A stretch of 64,000 bases of DNA, taken from Microglena sp. YARC. Taxonomy: Eukaryota; Chlorophyta; Chlorophyceae; Chlamydomonadales; Chlamydomonadaceae. The stretch lies in assembly GCA_022414725.1 (NCBI GenBank), contig CM039467.1, forward strand, positions 6,937,101 to 7,001,100, read 5' to 3'. Under the pieces are notes generated by a model. The model saw only the letters and a list, made by a program, of their open reading frames with translations, did no database searches and was not told the origin of the DNA. This document shows positions 12,701-28,386 of this stretch, one piece after another (within the stretch, counting starts at the first letter, position 1; the number at the start of each line of letters is the position of its first letter). The translations under genes and the position numbers were made by a program.

Positions 12701-15700
12701 ACCCGCCTACTCCATACCAGTCTATATACAATGTACGATGCAATACGTCTACCCGCCTACTCCATACCAGTCTATATACAATGTACGATGCAATACGTCT
12801 ACCCGCCTACTCCATACCAGTCTATATACAATGTACGATGCAATACGTCTACCCGCCTACTCCATACCAGTCTATATACAATGTACGATGCAATACGTCT
12901 ACCCGCCTACTCCATACCAGTCTATATACAATGTACGATGCAATACGTCTACCCGCCTACTCCATACCAGTCTATATACAATGTACGATGCAATACGTCT
13001 ACCCGCCTACTCCATACCAGTCTATATACAATGTACGATGCAATACGTCTACCCGCCTACTCCATACCAGTCTATATACAATGTACGATGCAATACGTCT
13101 ACCCGCCTACTCCATACCAGTCTATATACAATGTACGATGCAATACGTCTACCCGCCTACTCCATACCAGTCTATATACAATGTACGATGCAATACGTCT
13201 ACCCGCCTACTCCATACCAGTCTATATACAATGTACGATGCAATACGTCTACCCGCCTACTCCATACCAGTCTATATACAATGTACGATGCAATACGTCT
13301 ACCCGCCTACTCCATACCAGTCTATATACAATGTACGATGCAATACGTCTACCCGCCTACTCCATACCAGTCTATATACAATGTACGATGCAATACGTCT
13401 ACCCGCCTACTCCATACCAGTCTATATACAATGTACGATGCAATACGTCTACCCGCCTACTCCATACCAGTCTATATACAATGTACGATGCAATACGTCT
13501 ACCCGCCTACTCCATACCAGTCTATATACAATGTACGATGCAATACGTCTACCCGCCTACTCCATACCAGTCTATATACAATGTACGATGCAATACGTCT
13601 ACCCGCCTACTCCATACCAGTCTATATACAATGTACGATGCAATACGTCTACCCGCCTACTCCATACCAGTCTATATACAATGTACGATGCAATACGTCT
13701 ACCCGCCTACTCCATACCAGTCTATATACAATGTACGATGCAATACGTCTACCCGCCTACTCCATCCAGTCTATATACAATGTACGATGCAATACGTCTA
13801 CCCGCCTACTCCATACCAGTCTATATACAATGTACGATGCAATACGTCTACCCGCCTACTCCATACCAGTCTATATACAATGTACGATGCAATACGTCTA
13901 CCCGCCTACTCCATACCAGTCTATATACAATGTACGATGCAATACGTCTACCCGCCTACTCCATACCAGTCTATATACAATGTACGATGCAATACGTCTA
14001 CCCGCCTACTCCATACCAGTCTATATACAATGTACGATGCAATACGTCTACCCGCCTACTCCATACCAGTCTATATACAATGTACGATGCAATACGTCTA
14101 CCGCCTACTCCATACCAGTCTATATACAATGTACGATGCAATACGTCTACCCGCCTACTCCATACCAGTCTATATACAATGTACGATGCAATACGTCTAC
14201 CCGCCTACTCCATACCAGTCTATATACAATGTACGATGCAATACGTCTACCCGCCTACTCCATACCAGTCTATATACAATGTACGATGCAATACGTCTAC
14301 CCGCCTACTCCATACCAGTCTATATACAATGTACGATGCAATACGTCTACCCGCCTACTCCATACCAGTCTATATACAATGTACGATGCAATACGTCTAC
14401 CCGCCTACTCCATACCAGTCTATATACAATGTACGATGCAATACGTCTACCCGCCTACTCCATACCAGTCTATATACAATGTACGATGCAATACGTCTAC
14501 CCGCCTACTCCATACCAGTCTATATACAATGTACGATGCAATACGTCTACCCGCCTACTCCATACCAGTCTATATACAATGTACGATGCAATACGTCTAC
14601 CCGCCTACTCCATACCAGTCTATATACAATGTACGATGCAATACGTCTACCCGCCTACTCCATACCAGTCTATATACAATGTACGATGCAATACGTCTAC
14701 CCGCCTACTCCATACCAGTCTATATACAATGTACGATGCAATACGTCTACCCGCCTACTCCATACCAGTCTATATACAATGTACGATGCAATACGTCTAC
14801 CCGCCTACTCCATACCAGTCTATATACAATGTACGATGCAATACGTCTACCCGCCTACTCCATACCAGTCTATATACAATGTACGATGCAATACGTCTAC
14901 CCGCCTACTCCATACCAGTCTATATACAATGTACGATGCAATACGTCTACCCGCCTACTCCATACCAGTCTATATACAATGTACGATGCAATACGTCTAC
15001 CCGCCTACTCCATACCAGTCTATATACAATGTACGATGCAATACGTCTACCCGCCTACTCCATACCAGTCTATATACAATGTACGATGCAATACGTCTAC
15101 CCGCCTACTCCATACCAGTCTATATACAATGTACGATGCAATACGTCTACCCGCCTACTCCATACCAGTCTATATACAATGTACGATGCAATACGTCTAC
15201 CCGCCTACTCCATACCAGTCTATATACAATGTACGATGCAATACGTCTACCCGCCTACTCCATACCAGTCTATATACAATGTACGATGCAATACGTCTAC
15301 CCGCCTACTCCATACCAGTCTATATACAATGTACGATGCAATACGTCTACCCCGCCTACTCCATACCAGTCTATATACAATGTACGATGCAATACGTCTA
15401 CCCGCCTACTCCATACCAGTCTATATACAATGTACGATGCAATACGTCTACCCGCCTACTCCATACCAGTCTATATACAATGTACGATGCAATACGTCTA
15501 CCCGCCTACTCCATACCAGTCTATATACAATGTACGATGCAATACGTCTACCCGCCTACTCCATACCAGTCTATATACAATGTACGATGCAATACGTCTA
15601 CCCGCCTACTCCATACCAGTCTATATACAATGTACGATGCAATACGTCTACCCGCCTACTCCATACCAGTCTATATACAATGTACGATGCAATACGTCTA

Positions 15701-18700
15701 CCCGCCTACTCCATACCAGTCTATATACAATGTACGATGCAATACGTCTACCCGCCTACTCCATACCAGTCTATATACAATGTACGATGCAATACGTCTA
15801 CCCGCCTACTCCATACCAGTCTATATACAATGTACGATGCAATACGTCTACCCGCCTACTCCATACCAGTCTATATACAATGTACGATGCAATACGTCTA
15901 CCCGCCTACTCCATACCAGTCTATATACAATGTACGATGCAATACGTCTACCCGCCTACTCCATACCAGTCTATATACAATGTACGATGCAATACGTCTA
16001 CCCGCCTACTCCATACCAGTCTATATACAATGTACGATGCAATACGTCTACCCGCCTACTCCATACCAGTCTATATACAATGTACGATGCAATACGTCTA
16101 CCCGCCTACTCCATACCAGTCTATATACAATGTACGATGCAATACGTCTACCCGCCTACTCCATACCAGTCTATATACAATGTACGATGCAATACGTCTA
16201 CCCGCCTACTCCATACCAGTCTATATACAATGTACGATGCAATACGTCTACCCGCCTACTCCATACCAGTCTATATACAATGTACGATGCAATACGTCTA
16301 CCCGCCTACTCCATACCAGTCTATATACAATGTACGATGCAATACGTCTACCCGCCTACTCCATACCAGTCTATATACAATGTACGATGCAATACGTCTA
16401 CCCGCCTACTCCATACCAGTCTATATACAATGTACGATGCAATACGTCTACCCGCCTACTCCATACCAGTCTATATACAATGTACGATGCAATACGTCTA
16501 CCCGCCTACTCCATACCAGTCTATATACAATGTACGATGCAATACGTCTACCCGCCTACTCCATACCAGTCTATATACAATGTACGATGCAATACGTCTA
16601 CCCGCCTACTCCATACCAGTCTATATACAATGTACGATGCAATACGTCTACCCGCCTACTCCATACCAGTCTATATACAATGTACGATGCAATACGTCTA
16701 CCCGCCTACTCCATACCAGTCTATATACAATGTACGATGCAATACGTCTACCCGCCTACTCCATACCAGTCTATATACAATGTACGATGCAATACGTCTA
16801 CCCGCCTACTCCATACCAGTCTATATACAATGTACGATGCAATACGTCTACCCGCCTACTCCATACCAGTCTATATACAATGTACGATGCAATACGTCTA
16901 CCCGCCTACTCCATACCAGTCTATATACAATGTACGATGCAATACGTCTACCCGCCTACTCCATACCAGTCTATATACAATGTACGATGCAATACGTCTA
17001 CCCGCCTACTCCATACCAGTCTATATACAATGTACGATGCAATACGTCTACCCGCCTACTCCATACCAGTCTATATACAATGTACGATGCAATACGTCTA
17101 CCCGCCTACTCCATACCAGTCTATATACAATGTACGATGCAATACGTCTACCCCGCCTACTCCATACCAGTCTATATACAATGTACGATGCAATACGTCT
17201 ACCCGCCTACTCCATACCAGTCTATATACAATGTACGATGCAATACGTCTACCCGCCTACTCCATACCAGTCTATATACAATGTACGATGCAATACGTCT
17301 ACCCGCCTACTCCATACCAGTCTATATACAATGTACGATGCAATACGTCTACCCGCCTACTCCATACCAGTCTATATACAATGTACGATGCAATACGTCT
17401 ACCCGCCTACTCCATACCAGTCTATATACAATGTACGATGCAATACGTCTACCCGCCTACTCCATACCAGTCTATATACAATGTACGATGCAATACGTCT
17501 ACCCGCCTACTCCATACCAGTCTATATACAATGTACGATGCAATACGTCTACCCGCCTACTCCATACCAGTCTATATACAATGTACGATGCAATACACCC
17601 GCCTACTCCATACCAGTCTATATACAATGTACGATGCAATACGTCTACCCGCCTACTCCATACCAGTCTATATACAATGTACGATGCAATACGTCTACCC
17701 GCCTACTCCATACCAGTCTATATACAATGTACGATGCAATACGTCTACCCGCCTACTCCATACCAGTCTATATACAATGTACGATGCAATACGTCTACCC
17801 GCCTACTCCATACCAGTCTATATACAATGTACGATGCAATACGTCTACCCGCCTACTCCATACCAGTCTATATACAATGTACGATGCAATACGTCTACCC
17901 GCCTACTCCATACCAGTCTATATACAATGTACGATGCAATACGTCTACCCGCCTACTCCATACCAGTCTATATACAATGTACGATGCAATACGTCTACCC
18001 GCCTACTCCATACCAGTCTATATACAATGTACGATGCAATACGTCTACCCGCCTACTCCATACCAGTCTATATACAATGTACGATGCAATACGTCTACCC
18101 GCCTACTCCATACCAGTCTATATACAATGTACGATGCAATACGTCTACCCGCCTACTCCATACCAGTCTATATACAATGTTCGATGCAATACGTCTACCC
18201 GCCTACTCCATACCAGTCTATATACAATGTACGATGCAATACGTCTACCCGCCTACTCCATACCAGTCTATATACAATGTACGATGCAATACGTCTACCC
18301 GCCTACTCCATACCAGTCTATACAATGTACGATGCAATACGTCTACCCGCCTACTCCATACCAGTCTATATACAATGTACGATGCAATACGTCTACCCGC
18401 CTACTCCATACCAGTCTATATACAATGTACGATGCAATACGTCTACCCGCCTACTCCATACCAGTCTATATACAATGTACGATGCAATACGTCTACCCGC
18501 CTACTCCATACCAGTCTATATACAATGTACGATGCAATACGTCTACCCGCCTACTCCATACCAGTCTATATACAATGTACGATGCAATACGTCTACCCGC
18601 CTACTCCATACCAGTCTATATACAATGTACGATGCAATACGTCTACCCGCCTACTCCATACCAGTCTATATACAATGTACGATGCAATACGTCTACCCGC

Positions 18701-21700
18701 CTACTCCATACCAGTCTATATACAATGTACGATGCAATACGTCTACCCGCCTACTCCATACCAGTCTATATACAATGTACGATGCAATACGTCTACCCGC
18801 CTACTCCATACCAGTCTATATACAATGTACGATGCAATACGTCTACCCGCCTACTCCATACCAGTCTATATACAATGTACGATGCAATACGTCTACCCGC
18901 CTACTCCATACCAGTCTATATACAATGTACGATGCAATACGTCTACCCGCCTACTCCATACCAGTCTATATACAATGTACGATGCAATACGTCTACCCGC
19001 CTACTCCATACCAGTCTATATACAATGTACGATGCAATACGTCTACCCGCCTACTCCATACCAGTCTATATACAATGTACGATGCAATACGTCTACCCGC
19101 CTACTCCATACCAGTCTATATACAATGTACGATGCAATACGTCTACCCGCCTACTCCATACCAGTCTATATACAATGTACGATGCAATACGTCTACCCGC
19201 CTACTCCATACCAGTCTATATACAATGTACGATGCAATACGTCTACCCGCCTACTCCATACCAGTCTATATACAATGTACGATGCAATACGTCTACCCGC
19301 CTACTCCATACCAGTCTATATACAATGTACGATGCAATACGTCTACCCGCCTACTCCATACCAGTCTATATACAATGTACGATGCAATACGTCTACCCGC
19401 CTACTCCATACCAGTCTATATACAATGTACGATGCAATACGTCTACCCGCCTACTCCATACCAGTCTATATACAATGTACGATGCAATACGTCTACCCGC
19501 CTACTCCATACCAGTCTATATACAATGTACGATGCAATACGTCTACCCCGCCTACTCCATACCAGTCTATATACAATGTACGATGCAATACGTCTACCCG
19601 CCTACTCCATACCAGTCTATATACAATGTACGATGCAATACGTCTACCCGCCTACTCCATACCAGTCTATATACAATGTACGATGCAATACGTCTACCCG
19701 CCTACTCCATACCAGTCTATATACAATGTACGATGCAATACGTCTACCCGCCTACTCCATACCAGTCTATATACAATGTACGATGCAATACGTCTACCCG
19801 CCTACTCCATACCAGTCTATATACAATGTACGATGCAATACGTCTACCCGCCTACTCCATACCAGTCTATATACAATGTACGATGCAATACGTCTACCCG
19901 CCTACTCCATACCAGTCTATATACAATGTACGATGCAATACGTCTACCCGCCTACTCCATACCAGTCTATATACAATGTACGATGCAATACGTCTACCCG
20001 CCTACTCCATACCAGTCTATATACAATGTACGATGCAATACGTCTACCCGCCTACTCCATACCAGTCTATATACAATGTACGATGCAATACGTCTACCCG
20101 CCTACTCCATACCAGTCTATATACAATGTACGATGCAATACGTCTACCCGCCTACTCCATACCCAGTCTATATACAATGTACGATGCAATACGTCTACCC
20201 GCCTACTCCATACCCAGTCTATATACAATGTACGATGCAATACGTCTACCCGCCTACTCCATACCAGTCTATATACAATGTACGATGCAATACGTCTACC
20301 CGCCTACTCCATACCAGTCTATATACAATGTACGATGCAATACGTCTACCCGCCTACTCCATACCAGTCTATATACAATGTACGATGCAATACGTCTACC
20401 CGCCTACTCCATACCAGTCTATATACAATGTACGATGCAATACGTCTACCCGCCTACTCCATACCAGTCTATATACAATGTACGATGCAATACGTCTACC
20501 CGCCTACTCCATACCAGTCTATATACAATGTACGATGCAATACGTCTACCCGCCTACTCCATACCAGTCTATATACAATGTACGATGCAATACGTCTACC
20601 CGCCTACTCCATACCAGTCTATATACAATGTACGATGCAATACGTCTACCCGCCTACTCCATACCAGTCTATATACAATGTACGATGCAATACGTCTACC
20701 CGCCTACTCCATACCAGTCTATATACAATGTACGATGCAATACGTCTACCCGCCTACTCCATACCAGTCTATATACAATGTACGATGCAATACGTCTACC
20801 ACCGTCTACTACTCCATACCAGTCTATATACAATGTACGATGCAATACGTCTACCCGCCTACTCCATACCAGTCTATATACAATGTACGATGCAATACGT
20901 CTACCCGCCTACTCCATACCAGTCTATATACAATGTACGATGCAATACGTCTACCCGCCTACTCCATACCAGTCTATATACAATGTACGATGCAATACGT
21001 CTACCCGCCTACTCCATACCAGTCTATATACAATGTACGATGCAATACGTCTACCCGCCTACTCCATACCAGTCTATATACAATGTACGATGCAATACGT
21101 CTACCCGCCTACTCCATACCAGTCTATATACAATGTACGATGCAATACGTCTACCCGCCTACTCCATACCAGTCTATATACAATGTACGATGCAATACGT
21201 CTACCCGCCTACTCCATACCAGTCTATATACAATGTACGATGCAATACGTCTACCCGCCTACTCCATACCAGTCTATATACAATGTACGATGCAATACGT
21301 CTACCCGCCTACTCCATACCAGTCTATATACAATGTACGAATGCAATACGTCTACACCGCTACTACTCCATACCAGTCTATATACAATGTACGATGCAAT
21401 ACGTCTACCCGCCTACTCCATACCAGTCTATATACAATGTACGATGCAATACGTCTACCCGCCTACTCCATACCAGTCTATATACAATGTACGATGCAAT
21501 ACGTCTACCCGCCTACTCCATACCAGTCTATATACAATGTACGATGCAATACGTCTACCCGCCTACTCCATACCAGTCTATATACAATGTACGATGCAAT
21601 ACGTCTACCCGCCTACTCCATACCAGTCTATATACAATGTACGATGCAATACGTCTACCCGCCTACTCCATACCAGTCTATATACAATGTACGATGCAAT

Positions 21701-23809
21701 ACGTCTACCCGCCTACTCCATACCAGTCTATATACAATGTACGATGCAATACGTCTACCCGCCTACTCCATACCAGTCTATATACAATGTACGATGCAAT
21801 ACGTCTACCCGCCTACTCCATACCAGTCTATATACAATGTACGATGCAATACGTCTACCCGCCTACTCCATACCAGTCTATATACAATGTACGATGCAAT
21901 ACGTCTACCCCCGCCTACTCCATACCAGTCTATATACAATGTACGATGCAATACGTCTACCCGCCTACTCCATACCCAGTCTATATACAATGTACGATGC
22001 AATACGTCTACCCGCCTACTCCATACCAGTCTATATACAATGTACGATGCAATACGTCTACCCGCCTACTCCATACCAGTCTATATACAATGTACGATGC
22101 AATACGTCTACCCGCCTACTCCATACCAGTCTATATACAATGTACGATGCAATACGTCTACCCGCCTACTCCATACCAGTCTATATACAATGTACGATGC
22201 AATACGTCTACCCGCCTACTCCATACCAGTCTATATACAATGTACGATGCAATACGTCTACCCGCCTACTCCATACCAGTCTATATACAATGTACGATGC
22301 AATACGTCTACCCGCCTACTCCATACCAGTCTATATACAATGTACGATGCAATACGTCTACCCGCCTACTCCATACCAGTCTATATACAATGTACGATGC
22401 AATACGTCTACCCGCCTACTCCATACCAGTCTATATACAATGTACGATGCAATACGTCTACCCGCCTACTCCATACCAGTCTATATACAATGTACGATGC
22501 AATACGTCTACCCGCCTACTCCATACCAGTCTATATACAATGTACGATGCAATACGTCTACCCGCCTACTCCATACCAGTCTATATACAATGTACGATGC
22601 AATACGTCTACCCGCCTACTCCATACCAGTCTATATACAATGTACGATGCAATACGTCTACCCGCCTACTCCATACCAGTCTATATACAATGTACGATGC
22701 AATACGTCTACCCGCCTACTCCATACCAGTCTATATACAATGTACGATGCAATACGTCTACCCGCCTACTCCATACCAGTCTATATACAATGTACGATGC
22801 AATACGTCTACCCGCCTACTCCATACCAGTCTATATACAATGTACGATGCAATACGTCTACCCGCCTACTCCATACCAGTCTATATACAATGTACGATGC
22901 AATACGTCTACCCGCCTACTCCATACCAGTCTATATACAATGTACGATGCAATACGTCTACCCGCCTACTCCATACCAGTCTATATACAATGTACGATGC
23001 AATACGTCTACCCGCCTACTCCATACCAGTCTATATACAATGTACGATGCAATACGTCTACCCGCCTACTCCATACCAGTCTATATACAATGTACGATGC
23101 AATACGTCTACCCGCCTACTCCATACCAGTCTATATACAATGTACGATGCAATACGTCTACCCGCCTACTCCATACCAGTCTATATACAATGTACGATGC
23201 AATACGTCTACCCGCCTACTCCATACCAGTCTATATACAATGTACGATGCAATACGTCTACCCGCCTACTCCATACCAGTCTATATACAATGTACGATGC
23301 AATACGTCTACCCGCCTACTCCATACCAGTCTATATACAATGTACGATGCAATACGTCTACCCGCCTACTCCATACCAGTCTATATACAATGTACGATGC
23401 AATACGTCTACCCGCCTACTCCATACCAGTCTATATACAATGTACGATGCAATACGTCTACCCGCCTACTCCATACCAGTCTATATACAATGTACGATGC
23501 AATACGTCTACCCGCCTACTCCATACCAGTCTATATACAATGTACGATGCAATACGTCTACCCGCCTACTCCATACCCAGTCTATATACAATGTACGATG
23601 CAATACGTCTACCCGCCTACTCCATACCAGTCTATATACAATGTACGATGCAATACGTCTACCCGCCTACTCCATACCAGTCTATATACAATGTACGATG
23701 CAATACGTCTACCCGCCTACTCCATACCAGTCTATATACAATGTACGATGCAATACGTCTACCCGCCTACTCCATACCAGTCTATATACAATGTACGATG
23801 CAATACGTC

Positions 23810-26800
23810 TACCGCCTACTCATACCAGTCTATATACAATGTACGATGCAATACGTCTACCGCCTACTCCATACCAGTCTATATACAATGTACGATGCAA
23901 TACGTCTACCCGCCTACTCCATACCAGTCTATATACAATGTACGATGCAATACGTGCCTACTCCATACCCAGTCTATATACAATGTACGATGCAATTACG
24001 TCTACCCGCCTACTCCATACCAGTCTATATACAATGTACGATGCAATACGTCTACCCGCCTACTCCATACCAGTCTATATACAATGTACGATGCAATACG
24101 TCTACCCGCCTACTCCATACCAGTCTATATACAATGTACGATGCAATACGTCTACCCGCCTACTCCATACCCAGTCTATATACAATGTACGATGCAATAC
24201 GTCTACCCGCCTACTCCATACCAAGTCTATATACAATGTACCGATGCAATACGTCTACCCGGATCCTACTCCATACCCAGTCTATATACAATGTACGATG
24301 CAATACGTCTACCCGCCTACTCCATACCCAGTCTATATACAATGTACGATGCAATACGTCTACCCGCCTACTCCATACCAGTCTATATACAATGTACGAT
24401 GCAATACGTCTACCCGCCTACTCCAGACCAGTCTATATACAATGTACGATGCAATACGTCTACCCGCCTACTCCATACCAGTCTATATACAATGTACGAT
24501 GCAATACGTCTACCCGCCTACTCCATACAGTCTATATACAATGTACGATGCAATACGTCTACCCGCCTACTCCATACCAGTCTATATACAATGTACGATG
24601 CAATACGTCTACCCGCCTACTCCATACCAGTCTATATACAATGTACGATGCAATACGTCTACCCGCCTACTCCATACAGTCTATATACAATGTACGATGC
24701 AATACGTCTACCCGCCTACTCCATACCAGTCTATATACAATGTACGATGCAATACGTCTACCCGCCTACTCCATACCAGTCTATATACAATGTACGATGC
24801 AATACGTCTACCCGCCTACTCCATACCAGTCTATATACAATGTACGATGCAATACGTCTACCCGCCTACTCCATACCAGTCTATATACAATGTACGATGC
24901 AATACGTCTACCCGCCTACTCCATACCAGTCTATATACAATGTACGATGCAATACGTCTACCCGCCTACTCCATACCAGTCTATATACAATGTACGATGC
25001 AATACCCTACCCGCCTACTCCATACCAGTCTATATACAATGTACGATGCAATATGTCTACCCGCCTACTCCATACCAGTCTATATACAATGTACGATGCA
25101 ATACGTCTACCGCCTACTCCATACCAGTCTATATACAATGTACAGATGCATACAACTCCATACCAGTCTATATATACCAATACACATGTACGATGCAATA
25201 CGTCTACCCGCCTACTCATACCAGTCTATATACAATGTACGATGCAATAACCCGCCTACTCCATGTACGATGCAATACGTCTACCGCCTACTCCATGTCT
25301 ATATACGTACGAAATACTGTTGTGCCCTACAGGACAAGCATAACGATATACAATGTACGATGCAATACGTCTACCCCTACTCGGTACGATGCAATACGTC
25401 TACCCGCCTACTCATACCAGTCTATATACAATGTACGATGCAATACGTCTACCCGCCTACTGTCTATATACAATGCGATGCAATACGTCTACCCCCTACT
25501 CCATACCAGTCTATATACAATGTACGATGCAATACGTCTACCCGCCTACTCCAATGTACGATCAATACGTACTCCATACCAGTCTATATACATGTACGAT
25601 GCAATACGTCTACCCGCCTACTCCATACCAGTCTATATACAATGTACGATGCAATACGTCTACCCGCCTACTCCATACCAGTCTATATACAATGTACTGC
25701 AATGTCTATATACAATGTACGCAATACGTCTACCCGCCTACTCCATACCAGTCTATATACAATGTACGATGCAATACGTCTACCCGCCTACTCCATACCA
25801 GTCTATATACAATGTTCGATGCAATACGTCTACCCGCCTACTCCATACCAGTCTATATACAATGTACGATGCAATACGTCTACCCGCCTACTCCATACCA
25901 GTCTATATACAATGTACGATGCAATACGTCTACCCGCCTACTCCATACCAAGTCTATATACAATGTACGATGCAATACGTCTACCCGCCTACTCCATACC
26001 AGTCTATATACAATGTACGATGCAATACGTCTACCCGCCTACTCCATACCAGTCTATATACAATGTACGATGCAATACGTCTACCCGCCTACTCCATACC
26101 AGTCTATATACAATGTACGATGCAATACGTCTACCCGCCTACTCCATACCAGTCTATATACAATGTACGATGCAATACGGCCCTACCCGCCTACTCCAAC
26201 CAGTCTAATATACAATGTACGATGCAATACGTCTACCCGCCTACTCCATACCCGTCTATATACAATGTACGATGCAATACGTCTACCCCCTACTCCATAC
26301 CAGTCTATATACAATGTACGATGCAATACGTCTACCCGCCTACTCCATACCAGTCTATATACAATGTACGATGCATACGTCTACCCGCCTACTCAATACC
26401 AGTCTATATACAATGTACGATGCAATACGTCTACCGCCTACTCCATACCAGTCTATATACAATGTACGATGCAATACGTCTACCCGCCTACTCCATACCA
26501 GTCTATATACAATGTACGATGCAATACGTCTACCCGCCTACTCCATACCAGTCTATATACAATGTACGATGCAATACGTCTACCCGCCTACTCCATACCA
26601 GTCTATATACAATGTAATGCAATACGTCTACCCGCCTACTCCATACCAGTCTATATACAATGTACGATGCAATACGTCTATATCCATTACCAGTCTATAT
26701 ACACGATGCAATACGTCTAACTCCATACAGTCTACGCATACGTCTACCAATACGTCTATATACAATGTACTCTATTACCCAATACGTCTACCCGCCTACC

Positions 26801-26900
26801 CAATACCATAGTCTATATACAATGTACGATGCAATACGTCTACCCGCCTACTCGTCTATATACAATGTACCTCTATATAATATATACAATGTACGATGCA
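23810..26900 (+). repeat. Indel-rich sector of the 50-bp satellite
   Basis: From about 23.8 kb, and heavily at 25.1-26.9 kb, units are broken by frequent one-base insertions and deletions and by missing blocks (for example 25141-25200, 25250-25420, 25685-25730, 26690-26900). Substitutions are few. This pattern fits uncorrected long-read sequence more than evolutionary decay, since the units at 26.9-27.3 kb are clean again. Confidence 0.7.
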
Positions 26901-27379
26901 ATACTCTACCCGCCTACTCCATACCAGTCTATATACAATGTACGATGCAATACGTCTACCCGCCTACTCCATACCAGTCTATATACAATGTACGATGCAA
27001 TACGTCTACCCGCCTACTCCATACCAGTCTATATACAATGTACGATGCAATATGTCTACCCGCCTACTCCATACCAGTCTATATACAATGTACGATGCAA
27101 TACATATACCCGCCTACTCCATACCCGTATCTATACAATGTACGATGCAATACGTCTACCCGCCTACTCCATACCAGTCTATATACAATGTACGATGCAG
27201 TACGTCTACCCGCCTCCTCCATACCAGTCTATATACAATGTACGATGCAATACGTCTACCCGCCTACTCCATACCAGTCTATATACAATGTACGATGCAG
27301 TACGTCTACCCGCCTACTCCATACCAGTCTATATACAATGTACGATGCAATACGTTTACCCGCCTACTCCATACCAGTC

Positions 27380-28383
27380 TATATACAATGTACGACGCAA
27401 TACATCTACCTGCCTACTCCATCCCGGATATTTACAATGTACGATGCAATACGTCTACCTGCCTACTCCTTCCCTTTATCAAATAATACGATGCAATACG
27501 TCTACCTACCTACTTCATCCCAGTCTACATACAATGTACAATGCAATACGTCTACCCGCCTACTCCATCCCAGTCTACATACAACGTAGAATGCAATACA
27601 TCTACCTGCCTACTCCATTCCAGTATCTATACAATGTACGATGAAATACATCTCCCTTCCTACTCCATCCCAGTATCTATGCAACATACGATGTAATATG
27701 TCTACCTGCCTACTCCATCCCAGTATCTAGACCATATACGATGCAATACGTCTTCTTGCCTACTCCATTCCAGAATATTCAAATGTACGATGCAATACGT
27801 CTACCTACCTACCCCATCCCAGAAACTATACTATGTACGGTGCAATACGCTACCAGCCTACTCCATCCCAGTATCTAAACAATGTTCGATGCAATACGTC
27901 TACCTGCCTACTCCAGCCCAGTATCTATACAATGTGCAATGCAATATGCTACCTGCCTACTCCATTCCAATATATATACAATGTACGATGCAATACGTCT
28001 ACCTGCCTACTCCATTCCAGAATATTTAAATGTACGATGCAATACATCTACCTGCCTACTCCATCCCAGTATCTATACATTGTACGATGTAATACGTCTA
28101 CCTGCCTACTCCATCCCAGTATCTATACAATGTACGATGCAATATCTACCTACCTACTCCATCCCCAGTATCTATGTAATGTACGATGCAATACCTCTAC
28201 ATTCCTTCTCCATCCCAGTATCTATACTATGTACCATGTAATACGTCTTTCTGCCTAATCCATCCCAGTATCTGTACAATGTACGATGCAATACACCTAC
28301 CTGCCTACTCCATCCAAGTATCTATACAACGTACGATGCAATACTTTTACCTGTCTATTTCATCCCAGTATCTATATTATGTT
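27380..28383 (+). repeat. Diverged right edge of the satellite, older unit type
   Basis: About 20 units differ by substitutions and by a consistent variant: CATCCCAGTATCTATACAATG replaces CATACCAGTCTATATACAATG, and CTACCTGCC replaces CTACCCGCC. The period remains 50 bp. The left edge has only about four variant units. Confidence 0.85.
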
Positions 28384-28386
28384 TAA

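Larger units (their letters stand above)
3917..28383 (+). repeat. Giant 50-bp satellite array, about 489 units
   Basis: The unit (ACGATGCAATACGTCTACCC then GCCTACTCCATACCAGTCTA then TATACAATGT) is exactly 50 bp and repeats head to tail for about 24.5 kb. The core, about 4.5-23.8 kb, is almost identical from unit to unit. Nearly all variants are one-base changes in C runs or short indels, for example near 5346, 5411, 6162, 7896, 8711, 10044, 11163, 13764, 15350, 17152 and 20161. All three plus-strand frames lack stops over about 21 kb, while the minus strand has three TAG per unit. Because 50 leaves remainder 2 on division by 3, every plus frame runs through all three phases and gives the same 50-residue peptide repeat. 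I read it as non-coding satellite DNA. There are no spacers, so it is not a CRISPR array. Confidence 0.97.

Noticed and set aside
3832..26617. Three overlapping proteins of more than 7,000 residues each
   Set aside because: They are by-products of a stop-free 50-bp satellite unit, run through indels unchanged and show no codon bias or domain; annotated as a repeat.
3917..28383. CRISPR-like array
   Set aside because: Units are contiguous with no unique spacers, the context is eukaryotic and there are no cas genes.
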